Origin: Propionivibrio limicola
GTDB taxonomy: Bacteria > Pseudomonadota > Gammaproteobacteria > Burkholderiales > Rhodocyclaceae
NCBI RefSeq assembly: GCF_009469695.1
Contig: NZ_SSSR01000025.1
Coordinates: forward strand, 1 to 44,205
Direction: 5' to 3'
DNA length: 44,205 nucleotides
This document shows, piece by piece, positions 1 to 8,008 of this stretch (the first letter of the stretch is position 1; each line of letters begins with the position of its first letter). A model generated the notes under the pieces. The model saw nothing but the letters and a program-made list of their open reading frames with translations, did not search any database and was not told where the DNA came from. The position numbers were made by a program, and so were the translations under genes.

Positions 1-60
1 CGAAAAGACCTCCGTCAGCGAGACTCGTTGATTTGCCGTAGCCGCTTTCTCCGTCTCCAT
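1..60 (-). CDS. 5' end of an unidentified divergent gene (partial)
   Basis: An ATG at 60 on the minus strand opens a frame that stays open for 20 codons to the window edge, beginning METEKAATANQ. A GGGTGG run lies just upstream as a possible ribosome binding site. The reading is divergent from the DUF971-ubiE genes, leaving about 200 bp of shared upstream region. Twenty residues are too few to name a family. The alternative is that this is chance open frame. Confidence 0.35.
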   Translation of the reverse strand, partial: METEKAATANQRVSLTEVFS

Positions 61-100
61 ACGCCACCCAAAAAGACAGAAAACTACACAAATCAACGCC

Positions 101-157
101 CTGTGAACAGCCCCTTTGTAACTGATTGATTGTGAACGGCTATTTTGGCATGTTCAC
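101..157. promoter_or_regulatory. Cluster of GTGAAC half-sites in a divergent upstream region
   Basis: The region between the two divergent genes carries GTGAAC at 103-108 (inside the small palindrome CTGTGAACAG, 101-110), GTGAAC at 132-137, and its inverse GTTCAC at 152-157. The last two form an inverted repeat with a 14-base spacer. A TATGAT hexamer at 230-235 could be a -10 element for the DUF971 gene, but I see no good -35 element. Binding of a regulator is inference only. Confidence 0.3.
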
Positions 158-263
158 GACGGTGGCATTTCGGGTTTGGTGCGATTGCCCTGCAAACGGC
201 CGCCTCAGGCCGGAGAGAACAGTTTGCGCTATGATAGCGCGTCCGTTTTTCACGAAGAGCATC

Positions 264-692
264 ATGGCCGGCCTGAGTCCCAACACCCCCGTTCCCACCG
301 AAATCAAACTGCATCAGCAGTCCCGCCTGCTTGAGCTGACGTTCGACAACGGCGATCATTTTGAACTCAGTTACGAGTTCCTGCGCGTCTTTAGCCCGTC
401 CGCCGAAGCGCTGGGCCACGGACCGGGACAGGAAGTGCTGCAGATCGGCAAACGCGACGTGAACATCGAGCGCATCGAGCCGGTCGGCAACTACGCCATC
501 AAGCCGGTTTTTTCCGACGGCCACGACAGCGGCCTTTATTCCTGGGATCTCCTGCACTGGTTCGGCGCCAACCGCGACCAGCTGTGGCAGGGCTACCTCG
601 ACCGTCTGGAAGCCGAAGGGGCCAGCCGCGATCCGGAAAAATGCCCGCCACCGCCGCCCAAGCCAACGCCCAAGTGCGGCATCAAGCGCTGA
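264..692 (+). CDS. DUF971 domain protein (gamma-butyrobetaine hydroxylase N-terminal-like)
   Basis: A 142-residue protein of the DUF971 family, a small beta-rich fold also found at the N-terminus of gamma-butyrobetaine hydroxylase and fused to Mrp/HCF101-type Fe-S carrier proteins. The core is clear: L[12 protein letters not shown], then Y-E-F-L-R-V, and a C-terminal S-x-Y-S-W-D-L-L-H. The tail is proline rich ([16 protein letters not shown]) with two cysteines. I start at ATG 264 because the family begins near [11 protein letters not shown] and GAAGAG lies just upstream; the frame is open further back, but that part is unlike the family. It sits 37 bp before ubiE, an order common in Betaproteobacteria. 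Its function is unknown. A link to quinone or Fe-S metabolism is inference from context and fusions. Confidence 0.85.
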   Translation: MAGLSPNTPVPTEIKLHQQSRLLELTFDNGDHFELSYEFLRVFSPSAEALGHGPGQEVLQIGKRDVNIERIEPVGNYAIKPVFSDGHDSGLYSWDLLHWFGANRDQLWQGYLDRLEAEGASRDPEKCPPPPPKPTPKCGIKR

Positions 693-729
693 ACGTCCCA
701 CCTCATTCCCTTACCGGCTTACCCGTGCC

Positions 730-1470
730 ATGAATTCGCAAAACACGACCCATTTCGGCTTCGAACAGATCGCCGAAGCCGAAAAAGCCCGCCGCGTTGC
801 CGGCGTCTTCGACTCCGTCGCCAACCGTTACGATGTGATGAACGACCTCATGTCGGGCGGCCTGCACCGTCTCTGGAAAGCCTTCACCATCGACCGCAGC
901 GGCGTGCGCGAAGGTTCGCGCGTGCTCGACGTCGCCGGTGGCACGGGCGACCTGTCGCACGCCTTCGCCAAGCGCGTCGGCAAGCGTGGCGAAGTCTGGC
1001 TGACCGACATCAACAATGCCATGCTGACCAACGGCCGCGACCGGCTGTGCAACAAGGGATACCTGATCCCTGCCGTGCAGTGCGACGCCGAAAAACTGCC
1101 GTTCCCGGACGACTATTTCGATTGCGTCACCGTCGCTTTCGGCCTGCGCAACATGACGCACAAGGACAAAGCGCTGGCTGAAATGTACCGCGTGCTGCGC
1201 CCGGGTGGCCGCCTGCTGGTGCTTGAGTTTTCGCACGTCTGGAAACCGCTGGCTCCGCTGTACGACTTCTATTCGTTCAAGGTCATCCCGCGCATCGGCG
1301 AGATCATCACCAAGGACGAGGCCAGTTACCGCTACCTCGCCGAATCGATCCGCATGCACCCGGATCAGGAAACGCTCAAGAACATGATGGAGTCGGTCGG
1401 CTTCGAGAATGTGGATTACTTCAACCTGACGCTCGGCGTCGTCGCGCTGCATCGCGGGTTCAAGTTCTGA
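730..1470 (+). CDS. ubiE: Ubiquinone/menaquinone biosynthesis C-methyltransferase UbiE
   Basis: A class I SAM-dependent methyltransferase of 246 residues. UbiE C-methylates the quinone ring: 2-methoxy-6-polyprenyl-benzoquinol in the ubiquinone pathway, and demethylmenaquinol where menaquinone is made. The SAM motif I is [11 protein letters not shown] (about residues 66-76). Family signatures [15 protein letters not shown] near the N-terminus and [13 protein letters not shown] in the middle are intact. The C-terminal [14 protein letters not shown] is typical. It lies between the DUF971 gene and ubiJ, 15 bp before ubiJ, so co-transcription is likely. Presence of UbiE alone does not show whether menaquinone is made. 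Confidence 0.97.
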   Translation: MNSQNTTHFGFEQIAEAEKARRVAGVFDSVANRYDVMNDLMSGGLHRLWKAFTIDRSGVREGSRVLDVAGGTGDLSHAFAKRVGKRGEVWLTDINNAMLTNGRDRLCNKGYLIPAVQCDAEKLPFPDDYFDCVTVAFGLRNMTHKDKALAEMYRVLRPGGRLLVLEFSHVWKPLAPLYDFYSFKVIPRIGEIITKDEASYRYLAESIRMHPDQETLKNMMESVGFENVDYFNLTLGVVALHRGFKF

Positions 1471-1485
1471 CGGTAGCGAGTCCGA

Positions 1486-2085
1486 ATGTTGCTCAAGCTG
1501 GCCCTCGCCGGCCTCAATCACCTGCTGGCCAACGAGGAGTGGGCGCGTAACCGGCTCAAGCCCTTTGCCGGGCAGACGGCGTGTCTGAAGCTGGGGGCGC
1601 TCGCCTTCCCGTTCAGCATCAGCGCCGAGGGGCGACTGCAAGCCACCGACGTCACGGCCGCCAGCGTGACCATCCAGCTCCCGGCCGACGCCCCGGTACG
1701 GATGCTGCTCGACCGCAACTCGCTGTTCTCGGCGGCTCACATCAGCGGTCCGGCCGAATTCGCCGAGAATCTCGGTTTCGTTTTCCGCCATTTGCGTTGG
1801 GATATCGAGGCCGACCTTGCCGACTTCACCGGTGACATAGTGGCCCGCCGTCTCGTTAAAAGCGGCCGTCAGCTTGCCAACTGGCAGGCGCGCTCGACGG
1901 AAAACCTCGCACGCAACGTGGCCGAATACGTCGCGCAGGAAAACCGGCAAGTGGCCACGAAACAACAACTCACTGAATTCAGTGAAGGCGTGCAGGCGAT
2001 CGCCAGCCACCTGGAACAGCTAGAACGCCGCATCGCGGCCGTCGAACTCCGCGCCGCCTCACGCAGGACAAACACCCCTACTTAG
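1486..2085 (+). CDS. ubiJ: Ubiquinone biosynthesis accessory factor UbiJ (SCP2 domain)
   Basis: A 199-residue SCP2-type lipid-binding protein. In E. coli, UbiJ works with UbiK and organises the soluble Ubi enzyme complex, binding the hydrophobic quinone intermediates. The N-terminal MLLKLALAGLNHLLANEEWA matches the family, followed by the SCP2 sheet region (about residues 30-110) and a C-terminal heptad-rich helix (about residues 160-190, LEQLERRIAAVELRAA) suited to coiled-coil pairing with UbiK. It directly follows ubiE. Its last 8 bases overlap tail to tail with the small secreted protein on the other strand. In many relatives ubiB follows directly; here ubiB is 18 kb away. Confidence 0.92.
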   Translation: MLLKLALAGLNHLLANEEWARNRLKPFAGQTACLKLGALAFPFSISAEGRLQATDVTAASVTIQLPADAPVRMLLDRNSLFSAAHISGPAEFAENLGFVFRHLRWDIEADLADFTGDIVARRLVKSGRQLANWQARSTENLARNVAEYVAQENRQVATKQQLTEFSEGVQAIASHLEQLERRIAAVELRAASRRTNTPT

Positions 2086-2425
2086 CAATAGCCTCGTTGC
2101 GCCCGGAGAAGCGGTCCGTCATGCGCAGTGCCGCCTCGCCAAAGTCGCCCTGCGGCATCTCGGTGCAATAGCGGTCGACGAAATTTTCCACGGTGCTGTT
2201 CGACACGGCCGATACCTGCTGGCTTTGCCGGGCGTAGTTGTGCCCGGTCAGCACACCGCGAACCCAGGCCACAAACATCCGCCGTTGCTCCGGGTCGCCC
2301 TTTGACGCCTTCCAGGCGCCGCACGTCATGTCGTCAAAGCCGACCATCTTGACCGGCGCCGCAGACGCGGAGGACGACACAGCGAGAAAGAACATAACGA
2401 AGATCAGCGGTTTTCTCATGGACAT
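2078..2425 (-). CDS. Small secreted HdeA/Rap1a-like protein
   Basis: A protein of about 115 residues with a clear signal peptide: MRKPLIFVMFFLAVSSSASA, then probable cleavage before APVKM. The mature part has two cysteines (MTCGAW and RYCTEMP), about 60 residues apart, likely disulfide-bonded in the periplasm. The pattern of a cysteine near the start, a W-x-x-G-x-L-x-G helix and a cysteine near the end recalls HdeA/HdeB acid chaperones and Rap1a-type small periplasmic proteins; I cannot decide between them. The start could be 2425 or 2419, and neither has a strong ribosome binding site. It is a monocistronic gene facing ubiJ. Confidence 0.7.
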   Translation of the reverse strand: MSMRKPLIFVMFFLAVSSSASAAPVKMVGFDDMTCGAWKASKGDPEQRRMFVAWVRGVLTGHNYARQSQQVSAVSNSTVENFVDRYCTEMPQGDFGEAALRMTDRFSGRNEAIAK

Positions 2426-2551
2426 CGCCCGATAGAGACTATTCACAGTGCAGTGGAAGATCAGCCCCATTCTCTGCTTAACGCCAGACGTCGTCTACCG
2501 TGCCTATTCACGGGTAAAATCCTGTCCCCGCCATCACGCGAGTTCGCCATC

Positions 2552-3160
2552 ATGACCGGTCATCTCTACATCGTCGCCGCCCCCTCCGGAGCCGGGAAAA
2601 CGACGCTGGTTCGCCTCCTGCTGGAGAAAGACAGACAAATCCGGCTTTCGATCTCCAGCACCACGCGTGCGCCGCGCGCCGGAGAAGTCGATGGGCGCGA
2701 ATATCACTTCGTCGACGTCCCGCACTTTCTCGACATGATCCACCACAACGAGTTCCTCGAGTGGGCTGAAGTCCACGGCAACTATTACGGAACGTCCCGA
2801 CGCTGGATTGAAGACGCGCTGACCGCGGGCAACGACGTCCTGCTCGAAATCGACTGGCAAGGGGCACAACAGGTGCGGCGGATATTCCCGCAAGCCATCG
2901 GAGTCTTCATCCTGCCGCCCTCAATGGAGGCGCTGGAAGCACGGCTCGACGGTCGCGGCACCGATTCGGCCGAAACGATCGCCCGCCGCATTGCCGCCGC
3001 ACGAGACGAGATGCGGCATGTAGGCGAATTTGACTATGTTATTATTAACGACGATCTGCAACAGGCTTTAGGCGACCTGCAATCCGTAGTCAGCGCCTCC
3101 CGCCTCCGCTATGCGACCCAGCGCGAACGACACGCAACCCTGTTCGACGCGCTGCTTTAA
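2552..3160 (+). CDS. gmk: Guanylate kinase
   Basis: This 202-residue enzyme phosphorylates GMP to GDP with ATP in the cytoplasm. The P-loop APSGAGKTTLV is at residues 8-18. The GMP-binding section follows: STTRAPRAGEVDGREYHF, then the E-F-L-E-W-A-E-V-H-G-N-Y-Y-G-T lid region. I start at ATG 2552 because homologues begin just before the P-loop strand (MTGHLYIVAAPSG); the upstream open frame is not family-like. It is followed 21 bp later by rpoZ and then spoT, the widely conserved gmk-rpoZ-spoT order that links GTP supply, RNA polymerase and (p)ppGpp. A TAAAAT at 2515-2520 may be a -10 element. Confidence 0.97.
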   Translation: MTGHLYIVAAPSGAGKTTLVRLLLEKDRQIRLSISSTTRAPRAGEVDGREYHFVDVPHFLDMIHHNEFLEWAEVHGNYYGTSRRWIEDALTAGNDVLLEIDWQGAQQVRRIFPQAIGVFILPPSMEALEARLDGRGTDSAETIARRIAAARDEMRHVGEFDYVIINDDLQQALGDLQSVVSASRLRYATQRERHATLFDALL

Positions 3161-3181
3161 CCGATTTTATGGAACACCACA

Positions 3182-3388
3182 ATGGCACGAGTAACCGTCG
3201 ACGACTGCATGAATAACATCGAGAACCGCTTCCAGATGACACTGGCTGCGACCTATCGCGCCCGCCAACTTACGGCCGGCGCTTCGCCGATGGTCGAACC
3301 GGGACGTGACAAGCCGACGGTCATCGCCCTGCGCGAGTTGGCCGAAGGGTTATACGGCCTTGAAGTGCTCAACCGCGGCCAAGCCTGA
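3182..3388 (+). CDS. rpoZ: RNA polymerase omega subunit
   Basis: A 68-residue omega subunit, somewhat shorter than the 91-residue E. coli protein but normal for Betaproteobacteria. It folds with beta-prime and forms part of ppGpp site 1 on RNA polymerase. [20 protein letters not shown] and the A-x-Y-R-A-R-Q-L segment are diagnostic; the E. coli Ala-Arg-Val-Thr N-terminus for ppGpp contact is conserved. It sits between gmk and spoT, 40 bp before the latter. Confidence 0.96.
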   Translation: MARVTVDDCMNNIENRFQMTLAATYRARQLTAGASPMVEPGRDKPTVIALRELAEGLYGLEVLNRGQA

Positions 3389-3428
3389 CCCGGCAGAACT
3401 CCACGCCATGGCTGAGCGGTGAGACAAC

Positions 3429-5648
3429 GTGGACGCAAACGCCCCGGCCAGCATTCCCGATGCCCCTTCCGGCGCGGGGCCTTCGCCTGAAAAGCGAGAA
3501 AGCGGCCTCTCCACCCCGGCTTATCTGAGTGAAGATCCGGCGTACCGGGTTTTCATCGATTCTCTGGACTATCTGAGTCCGGAAGATATCGAGCACATCC
3601 AGGAAGCCTACCGCTTCAGCGACGAAGCCCACCGGGGACAGACGCGGCTCTCCGGTGAGCCGTATATCACCCATCCGCTGGCTGTCGCCGGCGCTCTCGC
3701 CGAATGGCACATGGATGCGCCGGCGATCATTGCCGCGCTGCTTCATGACGTGATGGAGGACACCTCCGTCACCAAGGCCGAAATCACCGATCATTTCGGC
3801 AAGCAGGTAGCCGACCTTGTCGACGGTCTGTCGAAACTCGACAAGATCGAGTTCCAGTCCTACCAGGAAGCGCAAGCCGAAAATTTCCGCAAGATGCTCA
3901 TGGCCATGGCGCGCGATCTGCGCGTCGTCATGGTGAAGCTCGCCGACCGGCGTCACAACCTGCAAACGATGGGGCCAATCCGGCTGGACAAGCGCCGCCG
4001 GATTGCTCGTGAAACGCTCGAAATCTACGTGCCGATTGCCACGCGGCTCGGCCTCAACAACATCTCGCGGCAGCTGCAGGATCTGTCGTTCCGGCACATT
4101 TACCCGATGCGATTCCAGGTGCTTTCGCGCGCCGTACAGGCCGCGCGGGGAAACCGCCGCGAATTGCTGACGAAGATTCTCGATGGCATCCGGAACAAGC
4201 TGAACGAGGCTCACATCGAGGGCGGCGTTTTCGGGCGCGAAAAAAGCCTGTACTCGATTTACCACAAGATGGTCGAAAAGCATTTGAGCTTCTCGCAAGT
4301 GCTCGACATCTATGGCTTTCGCATCATCGTGCACGACATTCCCACCTGCTATCTGGCGCTGGGCGCGCTGCACGCCAGGTACAAGCCGGTCCCCGGCAAA
4401 TTCAAGGACTACATCGCCATCCCCAAGGAAAACGGCTACCAGTCCCTGCACACGACGCTGATCGGGCCGTACGGAACACCGATCGAAATCCAGATTCGTA
4501 CCGAGGCGATGCACCGACTGGCCGAGGAAGGCATCGCTTCGCACTGGCTGTACAAGGATAGCGATACCGGCGGCGGCGACCTGCAAATCAAGATGCACCA
4601 ATGGCTGCAGTCACTGCTCGAACTGCAGAGCGCGGCCGGCGATTCGTCGGAGTTCCTTGAGCACGTCAAGGTCGATCTCTTCCCGAACGAAGTTTATGTA
4701 TTCACCCCCAAGGGCAAAATCCTGTCGCTGCCGCGCGGCGCGACCGTCATTGATTTCGCCTATGCCGTGCATACCGACATCGGCCACCGCTGCATCGCGG
4801 CACGCATCGACCATGAATTGATCCCGCTTTCGGCCGAACTGGAAAGCGGCAACCAGGTCGAGATCGTCACCGCACCACACGCAACGCCCAACCCGGCCTG
4901 GCTATCCTACGTAAAGACCAGCCGGGCACGCAGCAAGATCCGCCAGTTCCTCCGCACCATCCAGCAAGACAGTTCGAGTGCACTGGGTGAAAACATGCTC
5001 AATCAGGAGCTGCGCGCCATCGGCGTCATCCCGGCCGCCATCCCCGAGGCCGTCTGGGAACGGGAACTGCGCCACGCCGGCAAGAAAACAAAGCGCGATC
5101 TTTTCGCCGATATCGGCCTTGGCTATTGTGCCGCCCCCGTCGTCGCGCGACGCCTCGCCGACCAGGACGATGTACCCCACGGAGAAGAAGGCTTCGCCAC
5201 GCCGCTCGTCATTCGCGGCACGGAAGGCACCGCCATCGAGCTGGCGCCGTGCTGCCGCCCGATTCCCGGCGACCCCATCATCGGGGTACTGCGCAAGGAC
5301 CACGGGCTTGTCATCCACACCCATTCGTGCAGGACGATCCGGCGCCTTGGCAGCATCGAGCCGCAAAACTGGATTCATGTCGACTGGCAGCCGGATCCCG
5401 GTCAATTTTTCGACGTCCGCATCCGCGTCACGGTCAAGAATATCCGGGGGGTTCTTGGCCGTGTGGCGTCCAGCATCGCCCAGTCGGGCGCCAATATCGA
5501 CCATGTCAACATGGATCAGGAAAGGCCGGGGCTTTTCACCGAGTTGCACTTCCTGATCCAGGTTTCAGGGCGTCCGCACCTGGCCGTACTCATGCGCGGT
5601 CTGCGGCGGATCCCCGAAGTTGTCCGCATCATTCGTGAACAGGAGTAG
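3429..5648 (+). CDS. spoT: Bifunctional (p)ppGpp synthetase/hydrolase SpoT
   Basis: A 739-residue RelA/SpoT homologue that makes and degrades (p)ppGpp. The hydrolase HD domain (about residues 55-200) has its metal motif intact: HDVMED with His106-Asp107, so hydrolysis should be active. The synthetase domain (about 240-370) has E-K-S-L-Y-S-I-Y, Y-G-F-R-I-I-V and the G-Y-Q-S-L-H-T segment. TGS (about 410-470, VYVFTPKGKILSLPRGAT) and a C-terminal ACT domain (about 660-735) follow. The start is GTG 3429; the first 30 residues are low complexity and may not all be translated. It is third in gmk-rpoZ-spoT. Its last codons (CAG GAG TAG) supply the ribosome binding site of dadA. Confidence 0.95.
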   Translation: MDANAPASIPDAPSGAGPSPEKRESGLSTPAYLSEDPAYRVFIDSLDYLSPEDIEHIQEAYRFSDEAHRGQTRLSGEPYITHPLAVAGALAEWHMDAPAIIAALLHDVMEDTSVTKAEITDHFGKQVADLVDGLSKLDKIEFQSYQEAQAENFRKMLMAMARDLRVVMVKLADRRHNLQTMGPIRLDKRRRIARETLEIYVPIATRLGLNNISRQLQDLSFRHIYPMRFQVLSRAVQAARGNRRELLTKILDGIRNKLNEAHIEGGVFGREKSLYSIYHKMVEKHLSFSQVLDIYGFRIIVHDIPTCYLALGALHARYKPVPGKFKDYIAIPKENGYQSLHTTLIGPYGTPIEIQIRTEAMHRLAEEGIASHWLYKDSDTGGGDLQIKMHQWLQSLLELQSAAGDSSEFLEHVKVDLFPNEVYVFTPKGKILSLPRGATVIDFAYAVHTDIGHRCIAARIDHELIPLSAELESGNQVEIVTAPHATPNPAWLSYVKTSRARSKIRQFLRTIQQDSSSALGENMLNQELRAIGVIPAAIPEAVWERELRHAGKKTKRDLFADIGLGYCAAPVVARRLADQDDVPHGEEGFATPLVIRGTEGTAIELAPCCRPIPGDPIIGVLRKDHGLVIHTHSCRTIRRLGSIEPQNWIHVDWQPDPGQFFDVRIRVTVKNIRGVLGRVASSIAQSGANIDHVNMDQERPGLFTELHFLIQVSGRPHLAVLMRGLRRIPEVVRIIREQE

Positions 5649-5650
5649 TT

Positions 5651-6901
5651 TTGAAAATCTTGATTCTTGGCGCCGGCGTTGTTGGCGTCAGCAGTGCTTG
5701 GTATCTCGCCAAGGCAGGTCATGAAGTCACCGTCGTAGACCGTCAGCCCGCCCCCGCTCTCGAAACCAGTTTTGCCAACGGCGGCCAGATTTCCGTCTCC
5801 CACGCCGAACCGTGGTCAAACCCGCATGCTCCGATGCGCGCCCTCTCCTGGATGGGGCGCGAAGATGCGCCGCTGCTCTTCCGGCTGCGCCCGACCGATT
5901 TCGCCCTGCTCGACTGGAGCTGGCGCTTCCTGCGCGAATGCACGCCGGGGCGGACGCGCACGAACATCCGCGACATCGTCCTGCTGGCCCTGTACAGCCG
6001 GAACAAGCTGAAAGAGCTGCGCGACGAAACGGCCATCGAGTACGACCACCTCGAACGCGGCATCCTGCACGTGTATACCGACGAAAAGGAGTTCGCGGCA
6101 GCCGTCGAAGCTTCCAAAACCCTGCGCGAGTTCGGTTGCGACCGGCGTACCGTGGACGCCGACAAATGCGTGGAAATCGAACCCGCCCTCAAGGCGACGC
6201 GGCCGATTCTGGTCGGCGGCGATTACACGGCCGAGGATGAATCGGGAGACGCGCAAAAATTCACGTACAACCTGTCGACCCTCTGCCGCGAACGTGGTGT
6301 GACCTTCCGCTACGACACCACCGTCGAACGCCTCAGCTCTGCCGGCGGAAAGATCACCGGTGCCGTCGTCAAGACCGCCGAAGGCCAGGAAGAACTCAAG
6401 GCCGACGCTTACGTCGTCGCGCTCGGCAGCTACACGCCGCTCATGCTGCGCCCGGTCGGAATCCACCTCCCCGTCTATCCGGCCAAAGGCTACTCGGCAA
6501 CGATCCCGCTCTCCGATGAAAGCGTCGCCCCCTCCGTCGCCATGACCGACGATGGCCACAAATTGGTATTTTCCCGGCTTGGACAGCGGCTCCGCATCGC
6601 CGGCACCGCTGAGTTCAACGGCTACAACCTTGAGCTGAACAAGATCCGCTGCCAGGCGCTGATCCGTCGCACCCACCAGCTGTTCCCGGAACTTCGCCCG
6701 GCGGGCGAACCGGAATTCTGGTGCGGCCTGCGCCCCTCGACGCCTTCGAACGTCCCCTTCATCGGCCAGTCGAAACTGTCCAATCTGTATCTCAACACCG
6801 GGCACGGCACGCTCGGCTGGACGATGGCGTGCGGGTCCGGCGCGGCGCTCGCCGACATTATGGCCGGCCGGAAACCCGAGGTCAGCCTGCGCAGCCGCTA
6901 A
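5651..6901 (+). CDS. dadA: D-amino acid dehydrogenase, small (catalytic) subunit DadA
   Basis: A 416-residue FAD enzyme of the DAO/DadA family that oxidises D-amino acids, chiefly D-alanine, to keto acids and passes electrons to the membrane quinone pool. The N-terminal Rossmann motif ILGAGVVGVSSAWYLAKAG (residues 4-22) with the following VVDRQ binds FAD. The family SFANGGQISVSHAEPWSNP stretch and the C-terminal H-G-T-L-G-W-T-M-A-C-G-S-G are clear. The start is TTG 5651, chosen because AGGAG (5641-5645) is optimally placed and the Rossmann strand begins at once. It starts 2 bp after the spoT stop, so it is probably translationally coupled. No alanine racemase gene is adjacent. Confidence 0.9.
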   Translation: MKILILGAGVVGVSSAWYLAKAGHEVTVVDRQPAPALETSFANGGQISVSHAEPWSNPHAPMRALSWMGREDAPLLFRLRPTDFALLDWSWRFLRECTPGRTRTNIRDIVLLALYSRNKLKELRDETAIEYDHLERGILHVYTDEKEFAAAVEASKTLREFGCDRRTVDADKCVEIEPALKATRPILVGGDYTAEDESGDAQKFTYNLSTLCRERGVTFRYDTTVERLSSAGGKITGAVVKTAEGQEELKADAYVVALGSYTPLMLRPVGIHLPVYPAKGYSATIPLSDESVAPSVAMTDDGHKLVFSRLGQRLRIAGTAEFNGYNLELNKIRCQALIRRTHQLFPELRPAGEPEFWCGLRPSTPSNVPFIGQSKLSNLYLNTGHGTLGWTMACGSGAALADIMAGRKPEVSLRSR

Positions 6902-6917
6902 TCAAGCGCTTGGCATT

Positions 6918-6953
6918 CTCCCTGAGCAGGTGTTACAAACCTTTCTCAGGGAG
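6918..6953 (+). terminator. Nested stem-loop after dadA
   Basis: CTCCCTGAG (6918-6926) pairs perfectly with CTCAGGGAG (6945-6953), and the loop contains an inner AGGT/ACCT pair. It lies 16 bp after the dadA stop. There is no T run behind it, so it is either a factor-dependent terminator, a 3' end stabiliser, or a regulatory structure for the following gene. Structure is seen; function is inferred. Confidence 0.5.
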
Positions 6954-7002
6954 CGCCCGGCCAACGCAGTGAGTATGCTGGCCCGACTCCATTGCGCGGA
7001 GC

Positions 7003-7788
7003 ATGCAAATGCTGATCGACACTCACTGCCACCTTGATGCACCCGAATTCGACACCGACCGCGACACCGTATTACACAGCGCACAACACGCCGGCGTCAG
7101 CGCGATCATCATCCCGGCCGTCGCCCCGACCAATTTCGCCGCCGTGCGCGATTGTTGCCAACGCTACCCCGGCTGCTATCCGGCCTATGGAATTCATCCG
7201 CTTTACGTTGCCCAAGCCGGCGCGAACGGACTGATTCACACACGCGAATGGTTGCGGGATGAATTGGCGAGCCCCACCCCCCCGCTCGCCGTCGGCGAAA
7301 TCGGGCTCGATTTTTACGTCCCCGGTACGGATGCCGCATCCCAGGAACTGTTTTTCGTTGAGCAGCTGAAAATTGCCCGCGAATTTGATTTGCCGGTGTT
7401 ACTGCACGTGCGTCGCGCCGTCGACCACGTGCTGAAATGCCTGCGCAAAACTGGACTGCGCCGGGGTATCGCCCACGCTTTCAACGGTAGCCGTCAGCAG
7501 GCTGACGAATTCATCCGCCTTGGTTTCAAACTTGGCTTCGGCGGCGCCATGACCTTTCCAGGCTCCACCCGTATCCGGCGGCTTGCCGCCGAGCTGCCGA
7601 TTGAATCCATCGTACTTGAGACCGACGCGCCAGACATGCCCCCCTGCTGGCTCGACAGGCAGCGAAATTCGCCCGTGGAACTTGCGAAAATTGCCGAGAC
7701 GCTTGCCGAACTACGCCAGACCTCGCTCAGCGAGATTGCCGAGGCCACGTCTCGCACTTCGCGCACGCTGTTCGGCATTTCTGCGTGA
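7003..7788 (+). CDS. TatD-family metal-dependent DNase/hydrolase
   Basis: A 261-residue TIM-barrel hydrolase of the TatD family (YjjV/YcfH-like), probably a metal-dependent 3'-5' exonuclease or nuclease in DNA repair. Metal ligands are visible: DTHCHLD at residues 6-12 (H-x-H), the glutamate of AVGEIGLDFY, histidine in LPVLLHVR, histidine in GIAHAFNGS, and the aspartate of VLETDAPDMPP. The start could be ATG 7003 or ATG 7009 (MLIDTHCHLD). It is separated from dadA by a hairpin, so it may have its own promoter. The exact substrate cannot be read from sequence. Confidence 0.88.
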   Translation: MQMLIDTHCHLDAPEFDTDRDTVLHSAQHAGVSAIIIPAVAPTNFAAVRDCCQRYPGCYPAYGIHPLYVAQAGANGLIHTREWLRDELASPTPPLAVGEIGLDFYVPGTDAASQELFFVEQLKIAREFDLPVLLHVRRAVDHVLKCLRKTGLRRGIAHAFNGSRQQADEFIRLGFKLGFGGAMTFPGSTRIRRLAAELPIESIVLETDAPDMPPCWLDRQRNSPVELAKIAETLAELRQTSLSEIAEATSRTSRTLFGISA

Positions 7789-7881
7789 CTGGCGACTCAA
7801 GATTACACACCGGCCTATTTACCGACTGCTCCGCAAACCCTTACCAAACAACCATAAAAAGACAGCAAGATGCGCCTAAAG

Positions 7882-7910
7882 TTGCTGGCCTGTGAAAAAA
7901 AAGCCATAAT
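7882..7910 (+). promoter_or_regulatory. Sigma70-type promoter for frdABCD
   Basis: TTGCTG (7882-7887), a 17-base spacer with an A8 run, and CATAAT (7905-7910). The predicted start near 7917 leaves a leader of about 90 bases before the frdA GTG. An ATCAA half-site (7928-7932) lies downstream, but I find no complete FNR palindrome at an activating position. The 220 bp between the TatD gene and frdA contain no other recognisable feature. Confidence 0.55.
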
Positions 7911-8008
7911 CGCCAGCTGTTTTTAGCATCAAGCACCGGTATGTTTTCTCCGGGGTTTAAGTTGCGCTGATCGTAGCAAACTTCGCGTTAAGCGAGAAAG
8001 GATTAGGC

